A DNA stretch of 64,000 nt, taken from the NCBI GenBank assembly GCA_025531455.1, contig JAMYHL010000006.1, positions 248,001 to 312,000 on the forward strand. The letters run 5' to 3'. This document shows positions 34,093 through 44,326 of the stretch, piece after piece. The position numbers and the translations under genes are program-made. The DNA comes from Apiotrichum sp. Y4204. Lineage: Eukaryota > Basidiomycota > Tremellomycetes > Trichosporonales > Trichosporonaceae. Each line of letters starts with the position of its first letter. The first letter of the stretch is position 1. The notes under the pieces were generated by a model. That model was given only the letters and a program-made list of their open reading frames with translations. It had not been told where the DNA came from and made no database searches.

Positions 34093-36674
34093 TTAGACCT
34101 TGCCGGCCTTGCGGGCCTGCTCGCCGATAAAGTTGAGGGCCGAGCCTGCGCGCAGCCACTCGAGCTGGTCGGCAGACATGGTGTGCGTCGTCGGGATCGA
34201 GAGCACCTCGCCGCTCGGCTTGGTGACCTTGAGCGAGACCTGGGCGTCCTTGCCCTCGAGCAGCGCCTGGAGACCCTCGGTCTGCACCTTGTCGCCGGCC
34301 GAGATCTTGGCGTAGTCGGCCTTGTCGGCGAACCACAACGGGAGAATGCCCTGCTTCTTGAGGTTCGTCTCGTGGATACGGGCGAAAGAACGAGCGACAA
34401 TCAGGCCACAGCCGTAGAAGCGGGGCTGGAGAGCGGCGTGCTCACGGGCAGAACCCTCACCGTCTGCTGTCAGAACAGTCTCCTGTACTTTTCAACCACC
34501 TCCACTCACAGTTGTCGTCGACGACCAGCATCCACGGCTCGTTGCGGGCCTTGTACTTCTGCATAACCTTGGGGATGGTGTCTTCGCCACCGGCGTCGCG
34601 GGCAACGTTGATCTGGCCACCCTCGTCGTTGACGGCGGTCATGAGCGTGTTCTCCGAAATGTTCGACAGGTGGCCCTTGTACTTGAGCCACGGGCCGGCA
34701 GCCGAGATGTGGTCGGTCGTGCACTTGCCGCGCACACGGAGGAGACAGGTAAGCTCAGGAAGCTCACGGGGGCCAGCGGAGAAGACCGAGTCGAAGGGCT
34801 CGAGGATCTCGAGACGGGTCGACGAGGGCGAAATGGCAATCTCAGTGTCAGGCTGGGGCGCCGGCATCGGGCTGGGTGCAAACTCGAGGTTGCCGGCGAT
34901 GTAGCCGTTGGTAGGGAGGCGGTCGCCGGAAGGAGCCTCAAACTTGAAGGGGCCCTTCGCGGTCTGGATCGAATCCGTCATGGGGTTGAAGTTGAGGTCA
35001 CCAGAGAAGGCCATGGCGGTGACAATCTCGGGGGAGGCGAGGAAGTTCATGGTCTGAGATTAGTCAGAGCTAGCGTCCAACATCTAGCTCACCTTGAGGT
35101 TTCCGTCGTTGCGCGCCTTGAAGTTGCGGTTAAACGAGGTGAGGATGGCGTTGTCCTCGTCCTTCTTGTCGTCACGCTTCCACTGGCCAATGCACGGGCC
35201 ACAAGCGTTGGCAAGAACAGTACCACCCACAGCCTCGAGCTTGTTCTGGATGCCGTCCCGCTCGATGGTGGCGCGGATCATCTCAGAGCCCGGGGTGATG
35301 AGGAAGGGGACCTTGGACGAGAGGCCCGCGGCCTTGGCCTGCTCGGCGATCGAGGTGACGCGTGACATGTCCTCGTAAGACGAGTTGGTGCACGAGCCGA
35401 TGGCGGCGGCAGAGAGGGTCGTCGGGTAGCCGTTCTCCTGAAGGAAGGGGCCGAACTTGGAAAGCGGGGTGGCAAGGTCGGGCGTGAACGGTCCGTTGAG
35501 GTGGGGCTCAAGCTCAGACAGGTTCTGGTGTTAATCACAGCTTACCAAACGTCGTGACATAGCTGCGCATCCTTTTAACTCACAACCTCAATGACCTCGT
35601 CGTACTCGGCGCCCTGGTCAGCGGCGAGGAAGCCAGCGTCGGCAGCGGCGTCGGCGGCAGTGGCAACCGGCGCACGGCCAGTGGCGCGGAGGTACTGCCT
35701 CATGTTGTCCGAGTAGGGGAAGGTCGAGGTGGTGGCGCCAACCTCGGCACCCATGTTGGCAATCGTAGCGAGACCAGTGCATGACTGGGCCTCGACGCCG
35801 GGGCCGAAGTACTCGAGGATGCGGCCAGTACCGCCCTGCAGGTCAGATCTTGAGCAGCTCTCCCACTTACGCGAACGGTGAGCTTGCCGGCGAGGTGGAG
35901 GATAAGATCCTTCGGGGTGGCCCAGCCGGAGAGCTGACCGGTAAGCTTTACACCGGTAATCATCGGCGCCTTGAGCTCCCACGGGGTGTTAGTGAGGGCG
36001 TCGACGGCATCAGCACCACCGACACCGATAGCGAGCATGCCGAGGCCGCCGGCGTTGGGGGTGTGCGAGTCGGTGCCAAGCATGAGGAGACCAGGCGCGG
36101 CATAGTTCTCAAGCACAATCTGGTGAATGATACCGGATCCCGGGCGCCAGAACTCGATGCCGTACTTCTTCGCAGCCGACTCGAGGAAGTCAAACACCTC
36201 CTTGTTCTGCTCGATCGAGCGGGGGAGGTCCTCGGCCGCGCCGGTCTGCGCCTGGATGAGATGGTCGCAGTGAATCGACGCGGGGACAGCACACGAAGGC
36301 AGACGGCAGGTCATGAACTGGAGGAGGGCCATCTGGGCGGACGCGTCCTGGCGAGGGGTTAGATCAGGAACATGAGGCTGGCAACCCACCTGCATGGCCA
36401 CACGGTCAGGACTCAGCTTGAGATACCGCTCGCCGCGAATCTTGCCGCCGCCACCGAGCGACTCCTCGGGGTTGCGCAGATGCGAGTAGAGAATCTTCTC
36501 GGCGAGGGTGAGCTTGCGGTCCTTGGGGAGGACGGCGCGGACCTCGTCGAGCGTCTTGAGGAGGCGGGGGTACGGCGGGGTGATGGAGGTGCAGTCCTTG
36601 ACGGGGAGGGACGCGGGGGTGGCGAGGCCGCGGCGCCCGAGGCCGATGGCGGTACGTGTCCGCGAGGCGAGCAT
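34093..36674 (-). CDS. ACO2: mitochondrial aconitase 2 / homocitrate dehydratase-type
   Basis: Six exons encode about 770 aa. The protein starts with an Arg/Ser-rich presequence ([18 protein letters not shown]), so it should be mitochondrial. The 4Fe-4S ligands are visible as [11 protein letters not shown] and [10 protein letters not shown]. Active-site blocks include [27 protein letters not shown] and [16 protein letters not shown]. Segments such as [17 protein letters not shown] and [19 protein letters not shown] match yeast Aco2 more closely than Aco1. Aco2 catalyses the homocitrate to homoaconitate step of fungal lysine synthesis and retains some aconitase activity. The gene shares a 483-bp divergent region with the methyltransferase at 37158. 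It could in principle also serve the citric acid cycle. Confidence 0.93.
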
Positions 36675-37157
36675 TTTTTGGGAGCGTGAGTGGTGATGGA
36701 GGTTGTTGTGAAAGAGAGCTAGCCAGCTTGTTAGCTCAGACGACCTCGGACATGTCGAGCTCGACTCGGAAAGCAGCAATCGGGCTGCGCGATCACGCAC
36801 ACAGCCATCCATTCCAAAAGTGCGATCCTCTCTACCGGTTAACCCAAATCCAGGCACTCTGGTTGGTCGGACGAGAAGTATCGGGGATAATGACCCGACT
36901 AGTGCCGTGATCATCCGGGTATGCGGATATACACACTGTAAGACCATACCTATCTGGCCTATCTCTTTCACGTAATAGCCATGTGTAATTTCGGACATAT
37001 TGACGATCTCCGTCATGGGAAGGTTGCCGAGCCATGACGATGACCGATGACCAGAAGCCAGCAGTCGGAACCGACACTACCACACTGACCCTTCGACTCG
37101 TATCGACAACTCGCAAGTTGGCTTTGTACACTTTCTCATTCTTCACAGTAGGTTAAT
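36675..37157. promoter_or_regulatory. divergent promoter region, ACO2 and methyltransferase
   Basis: These 483 bp separate two start codons facing away from each other, so they must hold both promoters. I see no single recognisable operator. Confidence 0.5.
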
Positions 37158-38225
37158 ATGGCGGAGCACCACCACGGAAATGATCACGGCCATGGCCACG
37201 ACCACCACCACGGCCATGGCCACAGCCACGGCCACGGACATGGACACGGCCACGGCCACGGACACGACCACTGGGACGGCGACGAGTATCTCAAGAAGCC
37301 ACACATGTGCGTATAACCAGAACGGCGCTGTTATTTTTGCACGGTCGTCGTTCCACGTTAGCCCGGAGCTGGGTAAAGTCCTGCATCATACCCGGCCGTC
37401 CGCTAACCCCAGCCGCGAAGTTGCCGCCGCATCCGCCGACAATGTATTCTACGCGCTCCAGCGCGCGGGGAAAGACAAAGCCGCGCTGAGTGACCTCTCC
37501 CTCCTTGAGATCGGCTGCGGTCCTGGCCTCGTGACCGAGCACCTTGCGCCAGCGTTCGGCAGCGTACACGCCATCGACGTCTCGCCCAGCATGCTCGCGA
37601 CATTTGCCAAGCAGCCCGTCGCGCAGCGTCCGAACGTGACGTTTGCGCAGCACACGCTGCACGCGGGAAGCGGGGACGACTTTGTTCGCGGCACGCCTGC
37701 GCCGAGCCCCACCCCCGAGGACCCCGAGCGCAAGCTTGCTCCGCCCCACGAAAAGTACGATGTGGCCGTCGCGAACCTTGTTGTCCACCACGTCGATAAC
37801 CTCGACCAGTTCTTCAAGGGTCTCGTGTCCGTACTGAAGCCGGAGGGAACTGTGATTATTACGGAGTTTACGACCCTTCCCAACGGCCGGGATATCGTTG
37901 CTGAGGTTCGGGAGAAGCTCCACGGCGACAAGGTGGGTGCAAAGTGTGGGAGGACTGGGATGGTTATAAAGTTGTTGCATAACCAGAACCGCCTCTCTCC
38001 TCCGTCCTATTCCCGTTCTTTGGCTAACCCCAGCCCAAGCCGGAAGGCACAGTCAACGCGCCCGGCATTGTCCACCTGACATACTCGCCCGAGCTCATCG
38101 GCGCGCTGCTGAATAAGTACGGCTTTGAGGACGTGGGCGGCGCGCGGCGCGGCGAGATCCCGGCGTTCGGTGGCGAGTTTGAGAAAATCCCGACGCTGTA
38201 TGCGTACGCGACCAAACCTAAGTAG
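37158..38225 (+). CDS. SAM-dependent methyltransferase with His-rich N-terminus
   Basis: Three exons (37158-37306, 37413-37932, 38034-38225) give 286 aa. The first ~38 residues hold 19 histidines, mostly in HG/HGH repeats encoded by a period-6 GGCCAC-type DNA repeat. A class I methyltransferase fold follows: motif I is LEIGCGPGLVTEHLA, motif II VHAIDVSPSML, motif IV DVAVANLVVHHVDNL, and motif VI LKPEGTVIITEF. No substrate is evident; small-molecule or UbiE-like methylation is possible. The His tract could bind Zn, Ni or Cu, as similar tracts do in metallochaperones and transporters, but that is inference. The exon 1 acceptor at 37412 follows a perfect CTAAC branch site; an acceptor about 45 nt upstream would add residues. 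It is divergent from ACO2. Confidence 0.85.
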
Positions 38226-38653
38226 AAAGGGTGAAGAGTAGAGTATGCATGACGATGGAGTCACATGAAGTCTACAGAGAGCGGGCCTAGGTGTTGACGC
38301 GAGTTATATCAGTTACGGTCATCGGGAATCAGTCACGTTGGATGCGCCAGAAGCTTGGCCCCTGCCGTGCGAGCGTGTCGCGCTCTGGCATCTAGAAGTG
38401 TCCATCAACAGTCAAACATACACGATCAAGCACAATAAGCCTTGCGCACCTCGCGCCAACTTCTCATCTCAAAAGTACACCTCGACGAGCTCCCTTTACC
38501 TCCCAGACCTCGTGATAAACCTCAGACCTACATCGCCAACCTTCACAGTCTTTCCGCCTTGCACCCACCCAGCCCATCCTCTTCTCCCTCTCACTGCCTG
38601 CCTCCCAGCCCACGCTCCATCTTTACGAGCCGCCACCAGCGCCGACTCCCACC
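38226..38653. other. intergenic region before small candidate gene
   Basis: About 430 bp; the last 150 bp are pyrimidine-rich and resemble a leader for the small gene at 38654. Nothing else is recognised. Confidence 0.45.
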
Positions 38654-38883
38654 ATGCCCTCCGCAGCCGCGCTCCTGTCCCGCGCCCACCGGCACGCCTT
38701 GACAGCAACATACGCCCGGCGGCCACTTACGCCGTTTCGCACAGTGCGGCTGCGGGTGCGCGTTGCTCGTATGTGAGTCGCTGAGAGGCAAAAGGGGCTG
38801 AAGAGGATGGGAAGAAGGATCGCGAGGCTGACAGCAGTGCGGACGCGGTAGAGTTGGCTAGAGCGGAGATACGCGTCTGCTGA
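38654..38883 (+). CDS. small two-exon candidate gene, possibly mitochondrial peptide
   Basis: Exon 1 (38654-38772) starts in a good context (CACCATG) after a CT-rich leader. It ends at a GTGAGT donor. A 65-nt intron closes with CTGACAGCAG, a strong branch and acceptor, and exon 2 (38838-38883) ends in TGA. The product is 54 aa: an N-terminus rich in Arg, Ala and Ser without acids (MPSAAALLSRAHRHALTATY), typical of a mitochondrial targeting helix, then RVARIADAVELARAEIRVC. I know no family for it. It is too short to be sure it is translated. Confidence 0.4.
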
Positions 38884-40011
38884 GCGGAAGTGGGAGTGCT
38901 GTAATTGTTGTTTATCGACGCGTCATGCTTGTCGCTTTTCTGTAGCGTGTCTCGTGCTTCTTTAAGTGATGATGCTTCACAAACACTTGTCCACAGTGCA
39001 CGATGTACAGTACGGCGGCAGGCACAACCACGATCAGTTGAGGGCCGCCATGTCAGTTACGGCATGCAGAGCTTGCTAGGCCAAGGCACCCGGATCAGGA
39101 CGGACGAGAGAATTGGGAGAGCATGACAGCGGGTGGCAAGCGGACGAGGGCCGGTGTGCGCGAGTGCAGTGCGTGGCGGCGAACGCGGTGCAGTGGCAGC
39201 AGTGCGTAGAATTCGCTGTCTATGTTGACCTACAGCATCTGGGATGGGTCCGGGGGCGGTGGAGGAGTAATCCGCGGTCCGGGTGCCGCTGTGGGTTGTC
39301 ACACTCAAATTCCAATAAAGATGGCGAGCTTGTCATGTACAACATCATGCACGAGTCCTGGATCGTGGATCGCGGACAGCGAGATACACAGTAGTAGATC
39401 CGTTGTTCCAGTGTCGCGCCGCAGAGAGCCAACTGATCAACCTACAGGTACTTGAAGTTGGACGGACGCGACGTCACCTTGGTTGACTGGCGGCTGGCTC
39501 GGCAGTGACGCCATCCGGCCGTTCTCCAGCCCAGTCTTTTCGCGCGTGGGTCCATGTATGCAGTCCGATAATAAATATCGAATGTATCGAGAGTGAGTGC
39601 CCCATGGATCTATAGAGATGAAGTTGTTTGCGCGTCGCGTCTTCTTTGACGCGTCCTTTTTGCCATTCTGCACGAACTGAAACACACACTGCACCTGACA
39701 GAGCAACGGAAGCAAAATATAGCTCAGCCTGGCTTAAGCTGGCTTTAACGCTTGGGAGTGACGCTTGGACCACCAGACCACCAGTGGGGGAACATCGACG
39801 ACGACGGGAAAGAGCATTGCTCGTGTTGCCTTCATTGCTTTGCTTGCATTCATCCTCTCCTTCACATCTCTTCATTCAACTACAACTCCGTCACTCGCTC
39901 TTGCTGCCAGCTTCCAGCTTCCACTCGCTTGATCCCCTTTTCCCGGCAAACCCGCGCGCGCGCGCCCGACCCCCACCCGCAAACCCCCAGCCCCAATCTC
40001 CACGGCGCACC
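38884..40011. other. intergenic region and leader before the WHI2-like gene
   Basis: About 1.1 kb with no supported gene. The last 170 bp are CT- and C-rich and probably form the leader of the next gene. Confidence 0.5.
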
Positions 40012-41410
40012 ATGTCCGACTCGAACCCCATCACCTCGGCGGTGCCGTCCTCGTCGCCCATCACCAGCGTCCAGCCCCAGGCGCCCGTACAGTACCTCGG
40101 CCCGAACCAGGCGCTGCTTACGCGTCTAAACCTCGATCTCCGCGGGCGCATGTTCCCCGTCGAGCGCGAGACACTCATGCTCCTCCCCGAGAGCGTGCTG
40201 CTCGGCCTCTTTCCGCAGGGCCTCGTCCTCTCCAAACCCGCAAGCTGGGAGGGTGTGGATGATCTCGCGTTCACTGTTGATGTGAGTCGGTGTGGGAAGA
40301 GATGTGGGGATCAGGGCGGGCTGGACAGCGGGAGTCCGGTCGTTTGCTGTTAGTCTTCGTGTCACTGAACAGCGTCGCAACGACTGGCCTATCCGTAGGG
40401 CGGCGTGTCCACGATGGTGTAAGGCTCACGGTCTGTGCTTGCCAGGTCAAGCCATGCACTGGTCTTGTGGCCGCCATTTGGCCCTTGTTCTCGCGGCTCA
40501 AGCCGCGGCGCGAAGCTCTCACCCACCTCTCCGTTAACAACTCTCGTCTCTCGCGCACCAGCCGCTGACCCCAGTTTGACCCCGACTGCTTCCAGTACAT
40601 CCTCGACTTTTGGGCCAACGCCCAGTCTGCGTTCTACGGCACGCCGACGTCGCCGGGCCTCTTCCACGCACAGCAGAACATTCCCCCGTCGCCCACCGAC
40701 CCCAGCTCGGACATCAACCACAACCCGCTCCTGACCAAGCAGGCGATTATTGTGCTGCGCGAGGAGCTCGAGTACTTTTCGATTACTACGCCCGGGGCGG
40801 TCGCGCGGGTCGACGAGAGCGGGATGGCAAACGACGAGCTGCGCGCACTGAAGCGCGCGGCGGGCGAGGCACTTGCGTCCAAGCGCCTCATCTTCACCGC
40901 CCTCCAGCGTAACGTCAACAAAGAGAACAACCAGGCCGAGCAGCACCTCATTGACATGCTCTGCATGTCCGGCTTCAACCGTAATGATGAGTGGGGCTTC
41001 CGCGCCTGCGAGCCCACGCGCAACCTCATCTCGAGCATGGCCCTCGTCCTCCTCAAGACGGGCATCATCCACCCGGGCATGCCCGAGGCCCCGGCCGACA
41101 TCACCACCCCGATCATCGACGACAAGCAGATGGGCACCGCACAGAAGCTGTTGCTGTTCTGGAGGAAGCCGGCAGTGGGTACAGCATGGATACAGCAGCC
41201 ACAAGATTGTACTGACGGCAGCGCAAATGCTGGTGGGACGGCGTCGAGGTCGAAGTGCCCAAATCGTCCACGTCAAACGAGACCATGCCCGTCAAGGTCT
41301 GGGCACGCCGCGTGTGGACCCTCGAGTTGTCTCTGGTAAGTGGGGTGGTGAAGGTGCTCCGAGCACTTGGCGCAATGCCACACATTCACCCGCTGACAAC
41401 GCAGATTTAG
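40012..41410 (+). CDS. WHI2-like BTB/POZ-domain protein
   Basis: Yeast Whi2 partners with Psr phosphatases in stress responses and nutrient-dependent growth control, and fungal relatives share a BTB fold. Four exons (40012-40281, 40575-41174, 41222-41335, 41405-41410) give 329 aa. A Ser/Pro-rich N-terminus is followed by the BTB core (LNLDLRGRMFPVERETLMLL, then PESVLLGLFPQGLVL and FDPDCFQYILDFW). The C-terminal module has ALQRNVNKENNQAEQHLIDM and KCWWDGVEVEV, then VKVWARRVWTLELSLI. The last exon codes one residue plus stop (ATT TAG) after CTGACAACGCAG. The first intron is 293 nt, unusually long here. It converges on FOL1 with 145 bp between stops. Confidence 0.8.
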
Positions 41411-41555
41411 TAGGTGTTGGTGTTGTAGTACTTTATCCTTTTTTAGTACTGTGTAATATTCTCTTTCTCCGGCGCATGCATATTGTGACTAATGCGAGGG
41501 GAACTGCGAGACAGACGCGACAGACTTTAAAACAGACAAGAACAAAAAGAATAAA

Positions 41556-43833
41556 CTACAACTTCTCTTCCGCATCGCGGATGGCGGCGGCCATCCGCAC
41601 GCTCGCCCTCGCCTCCCCTGGGGCATGTACGCGAAGAATGTCCACGACGCCGCTGTTGGCACACACGGTATTCACCGCCGCGTCGGCCGGCCCACGCTCA
41701 GCAGCGACCTCGATGCCCGCCGCGCGCCCGACAAAGCCCTTGCGGCTCCCGCCAACGAGGAGCGGCCACCCCTGCAGGCGTCCCGCCAGCTCGGGGAGGT
41801 GGCGGAGGAGGACGAGGTTTTGCGCGTGGTTCTTGGCAAACCCGAGTCCTGGGTCGAGGACAATGTTCCACCGCTTGACGCCCGCCGCGATCGCGGATTC
41901 GGCTGCGGCCAGCAGCTCCTCCGCGACGCCAGCGACAACGCCGGCGGGGTACGCGTGCTGCTCGGGGTGGAGCATCGAGACGCTGTCGCCGCGCGAATGC
42001 ATGAGGATGACGGGCACGTCGGCCTGCGCCATCGCGGCCAACATGCCGTCCTCGCGGCCGCCGCGCACGTCGTTGATGCAGCTCGCGCCCGCGGCGACTG
42101 CCGCTGCCGCAACCGAGGCGCGGTACGTGTCCACTGAGATCGGGACGTTGGCGAGCTCTGGTTCATCTGTTGCGCGAATGGCCTTGACGAGGGGCACGAC
42201 GCGGTCGAGTTCCTCGTCTTCGGAACACGGCTGCGAGTTTGGGCGCGTGCTCATCCCACCGATATCGAGCATATCGGGCTTGGTGGCCATAGTCTCCTTC
42301 ACGAGGTCGAGGGCAGAGGAGGCGCGCGTGCGCGCGACCCCGCCATCTGAGAACGAGTCGGGGGTCGCGTTGAAGATTGCCATGATTGCCGGCGTGGCGG
42401 GCGACGAGAGGCGGAGCGGGGTAGCGGGGAAGGGGAAGGGGATGATCGGGGCTAGTCCGCCAGCGGGGACTTTGGCGAGGAGGGAGGCGACGCTCTCCCC
42501 CATTCCCGGGGGCACGATGCTGGGATCAATATCCGCCAGTGGGCGGAGCACGAACTCGCGCTCGGCGAGGCTTGCATGCGGGACAGTAAGCCATCCTACG
42601 CCGTCTGTGTCCGGCTCAGCTCCCGGTTGGCCGATGGCGACGCGCTCCTCGCCGTACATGACAAGATCGAGGTCGATCACGCGTGGGCCATTCGCAAACG
42701 TCTTGACGCGCCCGACAGCCGCCTCGGTGCGTTTCAGGAGACGCAGCAGCTCAAGCGGGGCGAGCGCCGTGCGCATCTCGACGACGCCGTTCGTGAACAC
42801 GTCCTGATCAGTGACGTACATTGGCTCGCTCTCGTACAGCCTCGACGTGGCGACAAGCTTACATCCCCCTTCGGAGAGGAGAGCCAGCGCGCGGCGGATA
42901 TGTCCGATCCTGTCTCCGATATTCGACCCGACCGCGACGAATACCCTACGGTGCGAGTGTGTCTCCACGGGGCGTTTCGGGGGTCCGCCGCTGGCGGTAG
43001 AGAACGCACGCGCCCCAGCCGCAGCGACTGCAGAGGGGGACACGCCGCCGCGCGCAGCGTACGACCTCCGCGAGCGCTCCACCAAAATACTGGGCGTCGC
43101 GAACGGGAGCGCGGACGGCTTGCGGATCGTTACCCCCACAGCGCCGAGGTTCGCAGGGAGGGAGAGGAGGTGCCGCGCAAACGTGTCCGCGAGCGACTCG
43201 AGCGTGCCAAACGACGAAGCCTCGAGATACTGCTCCTGTCAATCACTAGAGCTTGGGCACACTCACCTCCACGGCGGAATCCGCAATCGCCTTGTGGTCC
43301 CCCGTCTGCGCCTCGATATCGACCTCGAGGCGCTGGCGCTCCGCCCGCTCGTGGGGATGCAGGCCGATGACGGTCGCGATGCGGAGATTGTCAATTTTTA
43401 GGGTGAGGGGCGCGCGGCGCGCGGCATCTGGCGTCGTCGCGCGGGGCGTGGGGGACGGATTTGTGTAGGTTGTTGTGTAGGTTGCTGCGTCGGCGTGCAG
43501 GAGGGCGCGGGGGAGGCGCGCGGCGAGTGTCACGCTCGCGACGGCCGGGAGCGCGAGTGGAACGCCTGCGGCTACGTGTAGGAGAGCCTGCGGGGAGGCG
43601 AATGTGCCGCTTGAGGCGAGCGCGTACACTGCCTTACTGACTGACGAGTAGTTGACCCCCAGGCCGGCCATGTCGTCTTCGTCGACGCAGTGCGGGACTA
43701 CCGAGGGGTGGAGGGACAGCTGGAGGGTTAGTTCTACTGGGCACGGCGGGGGCGGGAGCAGGCCGAAGGCGGAGGGACCGGCGCCAGAGGCCAGGTGCAC
43801 CGATAGCGAAGAGATGGTAATCGTGTCGGCCAT
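41556..43833 (-). CDS. FOL1: trifunctional folate synthesis enzyme (FolB/FolK/FolP)
   Basis: This protein carries dihydroneopterin aldolase, hydroxymethyl-dihydropterin pyrophosphokinase and dihydropteroate synthase in one chain. Two exons (43833-43267, 43235-41556) give 748 aa. A degenerate FolB-like domain (from MADTITISSLSVHL) precedes a second FolB domain (DNLRIATVIGLHPHERAERQ). The HPPK domain has VFVAVGSNIGDRIGHIRRA and GPRVIDLDLVMYG. The DHPS domain has IMAIFNATPDSFSDGG, MLDIGGMSTRP, CINDVRGG, VLDPGLGFAKN and VGGSRKGFVG. The start is the ATG at 43833; the upstream open frame is not family-like. The single intron is just 31 nt. DHPS is the target of sulfonamides in other fungi. Confidence 0.96.
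43236..43266 (-). other. 31-nt intron in FOL1
   Basis: The coding strand reads GTGAGTGTGCCC at the donor and GTGATTGACAG at the acceptor and contains an in-frame TAG. Removing it joins the two halves of the second FolB domain (DSAVEV to EQYLEASSFGTLE) in frame. Thirty-one nucleotides is close to the practical minimum for spliceosomal introns. Confidence 0.85.
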
Positions 43834-44326
43834 CCGGTGCGATGCGGTGATGATGGATGCGATGGTGGGTAGCTCGATGGGGGTCTCGACGTTGGGCGTC
43901 GGCGTTGTCCACTTGGGGTGGTTCAGAAATTGTGGTGGAGGTTGTCCGGTCCGGCATGTCAAGTCGCGTTCGGTGACGACCTCACGAACACAAAAATGGT
44001 CCACCATATTGCCACCATGCCTTTGGAGTCGACAAATTTGGTACATCGTGTATTGTAAAACATGCTATAAACACAGAACATGACAGCCATTATAGTTGAG
44101 CCGACAAGACATAATACTTGACAAGGCATTAGGCTGGAAACAACGCGTCGAAAGAAGGGCGAGATCGGGGTCGACGCGCAGAGATGCGTGTATGATTGCG
44201 GTTCGAACGATACAGGTAGTATTGGTACAATCGTGTATTAAAATAAGACGGCACTGTCGGCAGGGTATCGGGAGCAGAGTGAATGTGCCAATGGTATCAA
44301 GTATAATAGTATGAAACTTATGCTGG
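43834..44326. other. intergenic region upstream of FOL1
   Basis: About 490 bp with FOL1 promoter sequence and the 3' flank of the next gene. The open frame that extends FOL1 upstream lacks family similarity. No other gene is seen. Confidence 0.5.

Noticed and set aside
40873..42807. 644-codon plus-strand open frame from WHI2-like gene into FOL1
   Set aside because: It overlaps the 3' end of one real gene out of frame and runs antisense to FOL1; Ser/Arg-rich composition and no domain.
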